Source: Annulohypoxylon bovei var. microspora
Taxonomy: Eukaryota > Ascomycota > Sordariomycetes > Xylariales > Hypoxylaceae
Length of the DNA stretch: 64,000 nt
Reading direction: 5' to 3'
Assembly (NCBI GenBank): GCA_022836615.1
Contig: MU405251.1
Coordinates: 188,387 to 252,386, forward strand
In this document: piece after piece, positions 23,097 through 34,027 of the stretch
Numbering within the stretch: the stretch's first letter is position 1
Layout: every line of letters begins with the position of its first letter
Notes under the pieces: generated by a model
Database searches by the model: none
The model's input: only the letters and a program-made list of their open reading frames with translations
Told to the model about the DNA's origin: nothing
Program-made: the position numbers and the translations under genes

Positions 23097-26000
23097 CTAA
23101 TACTTCAACGACTTCTGGCCCTTGTCCCTATTCTCGGTGCCTATCGTCGAGAAGGCGCAGTGCTGGTCCTTGATCGCCACAACCTCGTACGTGCCTTCTA
23201 GGCTCGCTGTAATCACCTTGCTATGCTCGTAGCTGATATCATGGCGTGTCTCAAGAATCTGGCTCTTCTGCCCCTTCCGCGCGTTGGTGCTACGGGTGTA
23301 TGTGAATTCGAAGGGCGGCGTACCCCAGAACTCGAATAGAATCTCGACCTCGCTTCCTTCGTGGATGTCGACCTGTATAACACGTCCCTTACTAATCCTA
23401 ACGCTCGGCATGGGGTGGATAGCTTTAGCTAAATTAACAGCAGCGCGACATTCACTACCTTTATCACTAATGCTAGTAATCGTAAAGTCGCCGGGCGACT
23501 CGGCAATGCGGCGGAAGTTGGTCGTTTGAGATTTGGCCTTCATCGCCTTTCCGGCGAAGTCGTAATGCACCTCGAAAGGAGGCGTGCCTGATAGGGTGTA
23601 CGCGATACGCTCGCCAACGCAGTAATCGGTTCGTTGCTCGAGAGGGTAAATAGACGGAGCCTCGTAAAGCTGAATATGAACCACACCGCCGCCGCTCTCG
23701 GTCTTCTGCTGACAGCCACGGTCATCGCGTACCTTGCGAATTCTGATTTGCTGACCTCCGAGCTTTAGATACTGCCTGGGAATTTGAATACCGAAATTGT
23801 TGGTCTGGATGTTGGGAATTCGGAAGACCTCTGGTAGATTTCCAGAATGTTGCTTGATTTCGATCTCAACATAGAACGGCGCTTTACCCTCTAGTTTGAT
23901 GGGAATCGTTTCGTTCGGTCCATCGTCAGACATACACATCTTGAACGTCTGGCCGGGCTTAACAAAAGAAGCAGATGGCTTGGCGTTAACAGTCTGCTCT
24001 AGCGTGAGGGGCTCAGATCGTCGTTTGTCATTGTAAAGATTATCCGATAGACCAGAGAACGTGTAGGTGTACAATCCAGATTTGGCCGTGTCCAGTGCGA
24101 TAGCTGCTTTTCCAAGAGCAGCATCAAATTCTTTTCGAGTGATAGAGACTCCGCCCGACTTGGGTTTATGTCTGACTTCATATTCGACGTGGTATGGGGG
24201 AGATCCTGAACCATTTGTTAGCACGGCTGATTGCGAAGAATGTAAACCTAAGATGAATTTACCTTGAAGAGCGACTTCGAATCCATCAACATCGCCCTCG
24301 CAGACGTCTTTCTTGACGAACTTATTGTCCTTCTCGATCGGCTTGATGGCGTCGCTGGGTGTAAATGATAATTCAGGGCGCGGGAACCATTTGACTTCAA
24401 AGACCTTAGCTTTAGGGTTGATGGTTCCAGGACACTGATCGTCCATCACGTCGATAATCTCATATGTGCCTCGCTCCTTTGCTTCGATGAAATCATTGCC
24501 AGATCGTGCGATACGAACAAGCCTATCATCAGAGCTGCTGTTCAAGTTGCGGTATCCCACTCTCCAGGGTCCATCGCCGGAGAGTTTTAGAGGAAGGTTG
24601 ACTGAGGCGGCTTCGACAACTGTAGTTGTTGTCTTACCCTCGAGAAGACCAAACGCGGCACGCGGCCGTTGGCGTCGCACAGAGATCTTGCTCTCTTCCT
24701 TGAGAAAGATGCGACATCCGGTCTTATCCTGGATGCTCTTCAAGGCTAGAGTATACTCTCCGCCAGTAGACAAGGGTGCAGTCTCGATAGTGAAGGTATC
24801 CGCGGTAATGTCGGTCGCCTTTTCTGACTTTCTCTTTCCTTCGTGAATCAATTCCCACTCAAGCGTGAAAGGACCATCCCCGAGAAGATTTACATCCAGT
24901 TTGACTGGCTGGTCAAGGCAGGCGTTGATATTGCGAGGTCCTGATTTGAAGTACGCTGTCGCAGGCGGCTTGACATTCTGTTCTAGGTAGTATTCGTCCG
25001 ATAAAGGTAGAGGGACGCTGTAAATAGAATCTTCGAGTCTCCTGAACCGATACTGATAACGCCCGGCATTCCTTGGGAGCAAGTCAATCTGTTGTCGAAG
25101 GCCCTTAATCTCGACCGTCTCCCTCCTATTCTGTTCAGTATCGCTGCTAACAGTGTATGCGATCCTAAACGGAGGAGTGCCGATCATATCTAGATTAACA
25201 CGAAGTCCAATAGAGTTGCCGGCACACTTGTCCGGAATCTCCTCAGATTGAATCGTCAATGTGGGCTCAAGAGGGTTGAGCAGCAGGCAAGATGAAGGTT
25301 CCTCAATCTCCCCCTCGCAAGAGTCGCAAGACACGGATTTAAGGGTGTATAATCCTGGAGCAGAGATCGTGGGTTGATCGTTTACATTCTTGGCGGTAAA
25401 GGAACCGACCTCGAGAACGTCGCCGTGATCGCCACTCTTCGTAAGCGTATTGATCGGGGAGAAATTCCAGGTCAAGGTATGCGAGGCGCTTGCCGGAGTC
25501 TGACCCGGACGTCCGATCTCAACAGGAAGCTTGGTCGTCTTTCCTTTTGCAACCTTAAGCGGGTGGCGGAGGTCACAGCCCGCGATAGTGGCTCTAGGGC
25601 GTTCCCTGACTTCGAAGTTTTGGTACAGGTGCTTCGGCTTAGGCTTTGCGTCAGGATCCTCAGGTTGGGGATACTGAATGACATTGCCAAAAACATCATG
25701 AACTTCGTCGATAGAGTATTGCCATTCTCCCGGGGTAGTCATCGATTCATTCAGGCCGACCTCAACAGTCCGGGGCCTAGCCCAACTGTAGTCCTCTTCG
25801 CCTAAAGGCATTATGCCGGATGATCGTTGGGGGCCAATTAGCGGTGACGAGAACCCATCAGGTTGCAGGCTCTGGAAATGGAAGCTGTGGTCTTTGCCGT
25901 TGATTGTCCGACTGTAAACTATCTTCATAGGCGGCGTCCCGTAAACATCAAGCGACAAGTTAGACAATTCGCCGAGGCACTTTGTTGATGACTGTGCCGT

Positions 26001-27004
26001 GCGGACCTTGGCTCTAGGGCAAGGAACGATGTACGTAGGTTCGGTGATTCTCTGAACTTCGAGCTTGTACTCATCGAGGACTCGGTTTAATTGATAGACG
26101 CCGGGTTTCTTCAAGGCAATATCGTATCTGTAAATTCCCAGTGATCCATCCTCGATTGATCTAGCGGATTGCTTGCCGATTTCCTTGATCTCTTTACGGT
26201 TGAGTCTCACTACTTCTTGGGAGTCTGATTCCAGATCGAAGCGTATAAGTTCGACGTCGACGGGTACAGTGGCGTTGAAGTAAATAGGTACACTTGCGAT
26301 GTTCTGTCCTTGGCCTAAGCAGTAAGGGTGCTTTTCGGGGTTGAGGAGCGCAGAGCTGATATAAGATATTAGCGGTGTCCGATGCACACATAAAATATGA
26401 ATAAAAATACTCACCCTTCGGGAAGAATATTAATGATCTGTTTGCCCATGATAAGAGACGAGTTGTGCAAAATGCTAGAGACCTTAACATTATGCTCGGA
26501 TATGGCAAGTTCCTTGTCGTAAAAGATTTTGGCGAGTCCTAGAAGCCATCCATGCCAAGGTACCGGGATATTGAACATCAAGAGCCAGTTGAATACCAAA
26601 TGCGAGAAGAATATCATGGAGGTTGAGGGCGCAGAAAGTTCCAGCCATGGTATTCGCAATGAGGGTAAGGAAAAGAAGAAGATAAAGTCGAATAGGATCC
26701 ATTTGCAGAAGAAATAGAAAGATCCGCCATTATCTTCAAGCATCTGTACCCAGTCGTAGAACCGCCATGCTAACAAGGCAACATAGACGGCACAGGCATA
26801 GAAACGTTGAGTCGGTGCATCGATGAGGGTAAGAGGTATGACGGGTTGGCTAGTCGGGGTAAGATTGGGATGGTTCTCTGGAGCAGTTGGTAGCGGTGGC
26901 CTCGGTCTGGCATCTTGAGCTTGACGCTGATTCTGTTGTGCTCTAATACCAGCTGGTGTCTGTGGGAAACCCCCAGCACCCACGAGTGGCGTGCCAATAT
27001 TCAT
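23097..27004 (-). CDS. pom152: Nuclear pore membrane protein Pom152, three exons
   Basis: Pom152 is the transmembrane ring nucleoporin that anchors the pore in the nuclear envelope. Exons (minus strand) are 27004-26415, 26355-24263 and 24205-23097, giving 1263 aa. Intron 1 (59 bp) is GTGAGT..CAG. Intron 2 (57 bp, 24262-24206) has no stop and keeps frame, so it hides inside one long ORF; removing it gives VALQGSPPYHVEYE, which matches the repeat pattern of the protein. The N-terminal 190 residues are cytosolic/pore-side with hydrophobic spans (FYACAVYVALLAWRFYDWV, WILFDFIFFFSLPSL, IFFSHLVFNWLLMF). The long lumenal part has repeated Ig-like modules with GxPPFxxxY signatures (GTPPMKIVY, GTPPFRIAY, GDGPFTLEW, GSPPYHVEY, GTPPFEVHY, GTPPFEFTY). 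The start is MNIGTPLVGAGGF; codons further upstream in this frame contain no ATG. Confidence 0.93.
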
Positions 27005-27033
27005 CGCATTCCGTAGTGGCAACGACAAATCAT
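27001..27033 (-). promoter_or_regulatory. Short upstream ORF overlapping the pom152 start
   Basis: An 11-codon frame (10 residues plus stop) opens at ATG 27033 and ends at a TGA that overlaps the pom152 ATG in an ATGA arrangement. It could lower or tune pom152 translation if the transcript begins upstream. The transcript start is unknown. Confidence 0.4.
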
Positions 27034-28781
27034 CAGGAAGCAGGAATCAAGATCGTGATCGTGATCGTGGGCAAGAAGATCGATCGATCGTAGGAAGGGC
27101 GCCTTGAATTCGGCGATTGAATGTGTTGGTTTCGTCAAACTGACTACACAAAAATTGACTTAATGTCAGTTCAGTTTGTTTGATCGGGCGCAAAAGGGAG
27201 GGATGAGTAGGTAGGTATGTAAATACCTGGCAAAGCTTGCAGGAGCTTGCAGGGTGAGCGGAAATTTTTGGGATGATCCGTAATAAATACCAGCTCAGCA
27301 AAGATTGGATCACGACGCGCCGCGTCAAGAACTTCTAAATTTCTGAGTGGTGCCAAGAATGAAGCTGTCACATGCAACTGACAACAGCTGTCAGCAGATA
27401 TCAGCCTTTCTTTCTTTCTGACCGTTATACGTATCTGCGGGGCAGCTAAACTTAAGCTTATGATAAGTGGGGCATATGCAGGTTCAAAAGCTTCAAAGCT
27501 TCCACATCTTTATGGACATCTGGAGGATGGAGGATGGCAGGTACGTACCAGATAGCTACAGAAAACGGGAAGCTACATACACCTGCATGAGCTTCGTCTT
27601 CCCGTCCACCCTTCCACCCTTCCACCTCCCACCTTTGAACATTTCATAACTGTATTCCATATTTCATACTCCATATAAATTACCTAGTACCTAGATATAA
27701 ACTATAAACTTATACATGAACACATACATCAGATAATCTTGGTTGAAAATAGCCCACATTTCAGAAGTTTCTAAAGATACCTACCTTTTCTTGAATCCTC
27801 CTTGGATCTATACCTACCTACTAGGTTCCTACTCAATAGTCTGGAGATAACGATATCATACTGTTCAAACGGCGAAATTGCTGTGTTACACCAGCCTTGT
27901 TACTTTAATTCAATCACATCACACGTCATTCAGCTAAAGAGGCACCTCCTAGTCTTGGCCTCCTAAGAGGATCTTCCTTACAACCTACAAAGAATAGGGG
28001 AGAGGCTAATTTTAAGTGAGGGGTGTATGAGGTCAAAATACCAAGACCGTTGGACACGAAGTCTGCCTTGTAGCTGAATGACAACAAGACAAGAGGAAAA
28101 GCAAGATGCATTCATAGAGGTATGAGGTGTCAAGTTACTTGTCTCTGTGCTTCCCAAGCCTCAAAGCCTTCCTGAGTCAGGATTAATTCATCAAGCAAAC
28201 AGTAGTTAACATGCTTCCTGCCAGCCTGAAAGCTCAGCAAAATGGATAACATAATCCCTAATCGAAGTTTCGCTCTATTTGAATTACCCCCTTTTTATAG
28301 CGGAACTTAACCCCCTATCCGACCGTCACATCCAACCTCAACACCAACCCGGCTGTATGTAAGTCGAAGCTAGCATTTCATATAAAATCAAATATACCTA
28401 GGTATCAATTTAGGAGGCTAACTGCTTGTAGAATTGAATAAGTAAAGACCTTAGCTTTATGGCAGCACATTTCCTTATGGTCTTAAATTTAGGGACACCC
28501 ACCCTATAAGCTTGGGCCGAAATCTACTCATCGACTTCTAAAACCCGCCACTTGGTTTCCGAACCTGATCTTCTATTTTCAAAACCTGCATCTCTAATTA
28601 TACGTATACGTCTACTTTCCTGTTTGAGAACAGATACAAAACCTTACTTCCGACCCTTGATATCAACTTGCGTCAATCACTTTATCTTGGCTACATAGGT
28701 TGGCATTTCTACGCGTTTCGCCTCATTACCTGCCATATTCACCCCCATATCACATAACATCGTTTAATCCAGACTGTTCCG
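27005..28781. other. Divergent promoter region between pom152 and the UCH gene
   Basis: Both flanking genes start here and point away. It contains CCTACCTACTAGG near 27811-27824 and a GGGGTTA/TAACCCCC-like stretch near 28286-28317. No coding frame is convincing. Confidence 0.4.
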
Positions 28782-30481
28782 ATGGCTATGCCCGAGCCGA
28801 AGGGTAACCCCCCGGTAGACCCAGTTCCTGATGAGGACGTCGGTACCCGCCATACAAGAAGAATGAGGAAGGCCCCAGCCAGATACGATGAAGAGTACGG
28901 CAATTTTGCCTCTGAAGCATCTGCTCAGGCATCTCTCAAAAAATCCCGCCCAAAGCGGAAGGCCGCTCAGGTTGCCATGGAAAATATCACTCCATATGAT
29001 GCCGGCCCTATCCTTGAAGATATCCTAAACCGAATGTCCGCGGATGAGCGTAAGGAGTATGAAGGCTGGGTCGAACTTGAATCCGAACCCGTTAGTTGAT
29101 TATCCGGACTCCCGCGCATATGTATTCAACTAATTCATCCATAGGGCTTCTTCAACGCCATGTTACAAGAGCTAGGGGCTAAGGATTTCAAAGTCCAAGA
29201 AGTCTATAGCCTAGACTCAGACACATTAGAATTCCTACCGTAAGTTTACGAGTGGATACCCTGATATTATCGTGAGCTAACGCTGATAGCAAACCGACAC
29301 ATGGGCTCATATTCTTATTCGAATATGAGGGCCACAAAGAACCAACTGATGAAACCCGAGAGGATTGTCCAGATGATCTTTGGTTTGCTAACCAGGTACA
29401 TACCTCCTGCTGGATATTCAAACTCCATATAAGCTAATGGACATGCAGACAACTGCCAATGCCTGTGCTACTGTGGCACTTATTAACATCATTATGAATG
29501 CTGAAGACATCGGTCTTGGTTCTCAACTCCAGGAGTTCAAGGACTCTACCAAAGGATTACCACCTCCCCGCCGAGGAAATAATCTCGATGAGAATGATTT
29601 CATCCGAAGCATCCACAACTCAGTTGCGAGGTACGCTTTTCGATCATTAAAGATGTCATCTGTAGAAAGTCATTTAACTTAAGGCAATAGGCGCATCGAT
29701 CTTGTCGCCGAGGATCTAGCCCTCGACAATAAGTATGAAGAGTCGCAGAAGAAGAAAAGAGCCCAGGAAAAGTCCTCCCGCCCTAAGCGCACAAAGGCCA
29801 ATGTTGATATGAATTATCACTACATTGCCTACGTACCTAAGAACGGTCAAATATGGGAGCTTGATGGCTTTCAAACAAAGCCTCTATGCCTCGGTAAGTC
29901 TGACTCGCATCTCCGTACCAAATTCTAGTGCCTAACCCATGTTTATCATAGGCGACATCGAAGGACCGTGGCTTGACACGGCGAGCGCAGCTATCCAGGA
30001 GCGCATGATGCGTAACTCCGAGTACTCTTCGTACAGCCTCCTAGCGATCTGCCAATCGCCGCTACAGGCACTATGTGCCGAACTCGCAACAAGCCTTGTC
30101 TGTTCCCGCACCCTACACGAGCTCTTCAGCCAAAATTCCGACTGGACCGTCCCCGACCCGTTCGAGATTCTCACCAACATGCGCCCAGACCAACGAAACA
30201 CGACGTCCGAAAGCCTTACGAGAGCCACGCACCCGGCGTCTTTCACAGCCAAGACGAGCGACCCCGATTTCAACGCGGCGGCGGCGCTGCAGCTGGCGCA
30301 GGAGCTGAAGACGGAGCAGGACTCCCTCGACGCACAGTACGTCGCCGAGCTGGCGGCCGTGGACGAGGCCGTGGAGACGGTGCGCGGCCGGCAGCGCGAT
30401 TACACGCCTGCCATACACCAGTGGGTAAAGGCGCTCGCCGAGAAGGGTGTTCTGAGGGAGTTTATTCGGGAGATGGAGTAG
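28782..30481 (+). CDS. Ubiquitin C-terminal hydrolase, peptidase C12 (UCH37-like), six exons
   Basis: A cysteine deubiquitinase that releases ubiquitin from peptides or adducts; UCH37/BAP1 relatives act with the proteasome or chromatin complexes. Exons are 28782-29090, 29145-29239, 29290-29395, 29449-29630, 29691-29893 and 29952-30481, with introns of 50-60 bp and all phases matched. The product is 474 aa. The catalytic set is visible: oxyanion Gln170 (WFANQ), nucleophile Cys176 (NACATVAL), His274 (NYHYIAYVP) and Asp289 (ELDGF). An N-terminal extension of about 95 residues, rich in Arg/Lys (TRRMRKAPARYDEEYGN, KKSRPKRKAA), precedes the domain and may be nuclear targeting. A second basic patch lies in the crossover region (KKKRAQEKSSRPKRTK). 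The C-terminal tail after residue 340 is helical and ends in HQWVKALAEKGVLREFI, resembling the ULD tail of UCH37. Confidence 0.93.
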
Positions 30482-31509
30482 GATGTCCGAGCGGGATGTT
30501 GTAGGGATTGTAATGATTAATGCCGGCAAAGGGACTTAAGTGAGTTAGTGGGTTGATTGAGTGGTGTGTTATATCTAGACAGTCAGTCCTATGCTGCGTT
30601 ACGTTACATAAACCCGGCCCGAAGATGCTCTATCCTATCGGCCATGTCTCCTTATTCGTAGCAATGAAAAACAAATAGACTCAATATGATTAATTTATCA
30701 GGGCTTCGATCCATCAGTTTCCGTCTATTCCCTTGATAATCTACGCATGTGCTACTTCTAATGGCATATTTCTAAGACGACATGAGCGAAGCGGACGAAA
30801 ACACTGTATCACCCTCATAAACCCGGTAGCATCATCACTCACATGCCACACTCATCCTCACCCACCCCCTATACAGACCAGGAAAATCCCTCCACCAATA
30901 CCTACCCGCACCTCCTATTCTCAAAGCATCCTAAGCCCGCCACAAGACATACCCATAAACCAAATCAGCTAGTATCAACAACATGTCAGAAACAAAAAGC
31001 GCCGTTCTATTCAGTGTTATCATTCCAATCTATACCTAACCGCCTGCCGTGCGTATGCTACGTAAACATCAACATCAACATCATCAACCTCCCCACCCTC
31101 GCGTGTTTTTTTCTCTCCTCTCCTCCCGGTACTTTTTCTCTCATTATTCTTATTCTTATTCTCATTTTTATTTTGACCAACCAGCCCACCGAAACGTAAA
31201 AAACCGCAGACGCATGCAAAGCCCCCCTCCGTCTCTCCCGTATCCTTACTTCGGTAATCATTACTGTAAGCATCGTAGACGTATGTAGGTATCAAGCCGC
31301 CAACCCTGCACCCCGCAACCCCCCTTCTGCTCCCGAGCCGAAAAGAAAAGCAAAAGGCAAAAAAAAAAAACACAGCAACCTTATCAGAAGAATGACGGAG
31401 AAGAAAAAGAGTCTAGGTAGCCGTACAGATACATGTATATCGCTTCCTAACCCCTGGTCTAACCCTCGTAGGCAAATAGGGTAAACAGGGCAGGCACAGC
31501 ACGCCAGTC
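30482..31509. other. Intergenic region between convergent UCH and phosphatidylserine synthase genes
   Basis: Two gene ends meet here. Short A- and T-rich runs are present, such as the A-run near 31360-31370 and a TTATTCT-type repeat near 31142-31170. Small ORFs have no protein character. Confidence 0.4.
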
Positions 31510-32616
31510 CTAAGGTTTGGGTACGTGCAGCGTCTTGCTGCACATCAAGCAGCCGTGGACGACGAACAGGGCGACGACGGGGTGGACCTCGAGCGGGGAG
31601 CCCGCGAACCACACGCCGCCGGGCACGTTGTCCAGGACCCAGCCCTCGCTGACCCACCAGGCCATGAGCGCGTCGAGGCCGAGGGTCGTGGGGATGGGCG
31701 TGCCCTCGAAGTAGCTAGCCTTGCCGGAGGCATCCTTGGGGATGTTACCGCTGGACGCCGTGACGTTGAAGCGCGCGAGCCGTGTCAGCCCGCACAGCAC
31801 GAATACCGCGAGCAGCACGTGGTCGAGCGGCGTGCGCAGCCCGATGCTGAAGGCGACGCAGGCGGGGGCTAGGCCGAAGGATATCTGCGTGCGTTTGGGT
31901 TAGCTGGTCTGTGGCTGTAGAGTAGATTGATCCTCTGATACGGCTAGCATGTGAGGTGCTGTACGAAGCATATCAAAGATGTAAGGCGAAGAAGGTATCC
32001 CCGCCGTGTAACTAGATGGGGGGAGGCGCATGTGCGGGACATACCAGATCAGCCAGCGAATCCAGCTCTTGCCCCATCATACTGCTCTTCTTGCGCCACC
32101 GCGCGACTCGGCCGTCCATGAAGTCGAAGAACAGCCCGAAGGGCAGGAAGATGAGCGCGAGGTACAACGTCGCCTTGTCCGAGGGGTCGCCCAGGCAGTA
32201 GCGCAGGGAGGAGAAGACGGACATGATGCCGCAGAATCCTGTATATCAAAGAAACCCAACTCGTTAGCTATGCAAGATTCCCGATATAAAACGCATAGGA
32301 AATCTCTTTAAGAGCTAGGAAGGGGGTAAGAGGAGCAGGTAGTAAGTACCATTCAGTTCGGTAATGTAGTCCGCCATGTGCAGAGCCTTCAGCAGGGAGA
32401 AATGGCCGCCCGTAGCTGAGGATAGGAGATCCTTCTGCTTGTTATACGCTACACAAGAACGACATCGTCAGTACACTATCCAAGAACCTAGCTCACCACC
32501 ACCGAACGACAAGCTCACTCGCTTGCTACAGCTAGGGTAGACGACATACAAGGCTCTTCCGCAGCGCTGGTCTTAGACGCAGCGCCATTGCTGCCGCTGC
32601 CGGTTCGTTTCGACAT
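31510..32616 (-). CDS. cho1: CDP-diacylglycerol-serine O-phosphatidyltransferase (phosphatidylserine synthase), four exons
   Basis: Makes phosphatidylserine from CDP-diacylglycerol and serine in the ER membrane. Exons (minus strand) are 32616-32550, 32448-32350, 32238-32045 and 31884-31510; introns are 101, 111, 160 bp and phases agree. The product is 244 aa. The CDP-alcohol phosphotransferase signature is complete: Asp94, Asp97-Gly98, Ala101-Arg102, Gly111, Asp115, Asp119 with the exact D-x2-D-G-x2-A-R-x8-G-x3-D-x3-D spacing. Membrane spans surround it (LYLALIFLPFGLFFDFM; ISFGLAPACVAFSIGL; VLLAVFVLCGLTRLARFNVT). The serine-synthase subfamily is supported by YFEGTPIPTT after the catalytic core and by ADYITELNGFCGIMSV before it. 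Introns here are longer than elsewhere in the window. The N-terminal 22 residues are Ser/Gly/Ala-rich and poorly constrained, so the start is the least certain part. Confidence 0.92.
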
Positions 32617-34027
32617 TCTTTCTATGCCGCTTTTTCTCTCTACACCGCTCGATCGACCAAGCTAGATATCTCGCCCGCTCTCGTTCTTCTCGCAGGAATT
32701 CTGCGATATGTCTTTCCCCTCGTATCTATTCAGATCGCCAGACAGAATGCCCTCGCGATGCTAAGCTTCTTTCGTTCGTCGAATCTCTTCCTTTCGTCTT
32801 TCGCGTGGGAAGCTTCAGGTAGTCGATTATCGTCGCCGAACACCAACAAACGTCCTTTTGCAAGAAAAGAAGTCGAGCTTCTTCTAAAATGTTTCGGTAG
32901 TATCGAAAATTCTCTACTCTTGGTATTTTTTCCGACACCGGCGAGATTGGTTGTCGGGAGTTGAATCAAGGAGGGATGATGTAGCGAATTGAGGCCGCAA
33001 AAAATAAACCCTGGAAGCAGAAATGGGCAACTTTTTGAATCTAGGTATTTTGGCGTCGGGTAGGCGCAGCATCATTGATGCCGTCATTTGGACACGTCCA
33101 GGATCCGCTAGGCTGTCTTAGTACAAGCGCGGGGGAGGCTTATGGGGACCGTGATCGGCAAGTTCTTTGTCAATGTATTTCGTACATTTTTATTGGTAGC
33201 TCTAGATACGTACCTGTTGATATCAAACATCACTATCACTCTACAACTTCTAAGTCGTCATAGTATTTCAACATTTACAGGGGAAATCCACTCGTTTGTA
33301 TGTCTCTACAATCTCTACAGCCTCTACAGGTCTATATATCTGAGTCAGTTGTCGAATCATATCGGGTAACTGCACATTCATAAAATCGGACTGTTAACTG
33401 ATAACGCAAAGTCAACCATTCACGAAACAACACGATGCATTTTCAAGTGGCGCCCTCTCTCTCGCAGAGACACACTATTAGTTCCTGGATGTTGCTGACT
33501 ACCTATGTACAAAGATTTGGGTAGCAACACCGCTGTCTCTATCCTCAACTCTCCGGCTAGCTCGACTGATCAAACAAGTCGGCATAAATAATTAGGGTAT
33601 TCTTCACAAGACAACGTCACCTGCGTCGTCTCAGGCTTGTATATCTCGAATGACTCAGCTTGACGAACCCAACCCCTGAGCCCTACAACCAACCGTTTTC
33701 CGCCTATGAGAATGGTACTGGATTGCCTGCCCGTCTTGCTATGCTCACCAGATCAAACCCGATCCTTTCCCTGGACACACCTATGGTCCGACACGAATAT
33801 GATGCGGTAATTATGTATGTTAGATGCGAAGCGAATAAGACAAGAGAAACCCAAGTAGCGAATCCTGTGTATACCGGGGATATTATGCCATAACAAAATG
33901 AATATGCAGATGCGAGAATCCATCGAACCCCTCGGGGTTGTAATTGGTAATTTGACATTAGGGCGAACACGGTTTCGCGTGTTCGTTACCCCTATTGCAC
34001 ATTCGGAGTCTATACCGAATGTTTCAT
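32617..34027. other. Intergenic region upstream of phosphatidylserine synthase
   Basis: It contains the phosphatidylserine synthase promoter and the 3' end of the next gene. Small ORFs on both strands (32726-32969, 33075-33369, 33660-34031) lack protein character. Nothing else is supported. Confidence 0.4.
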
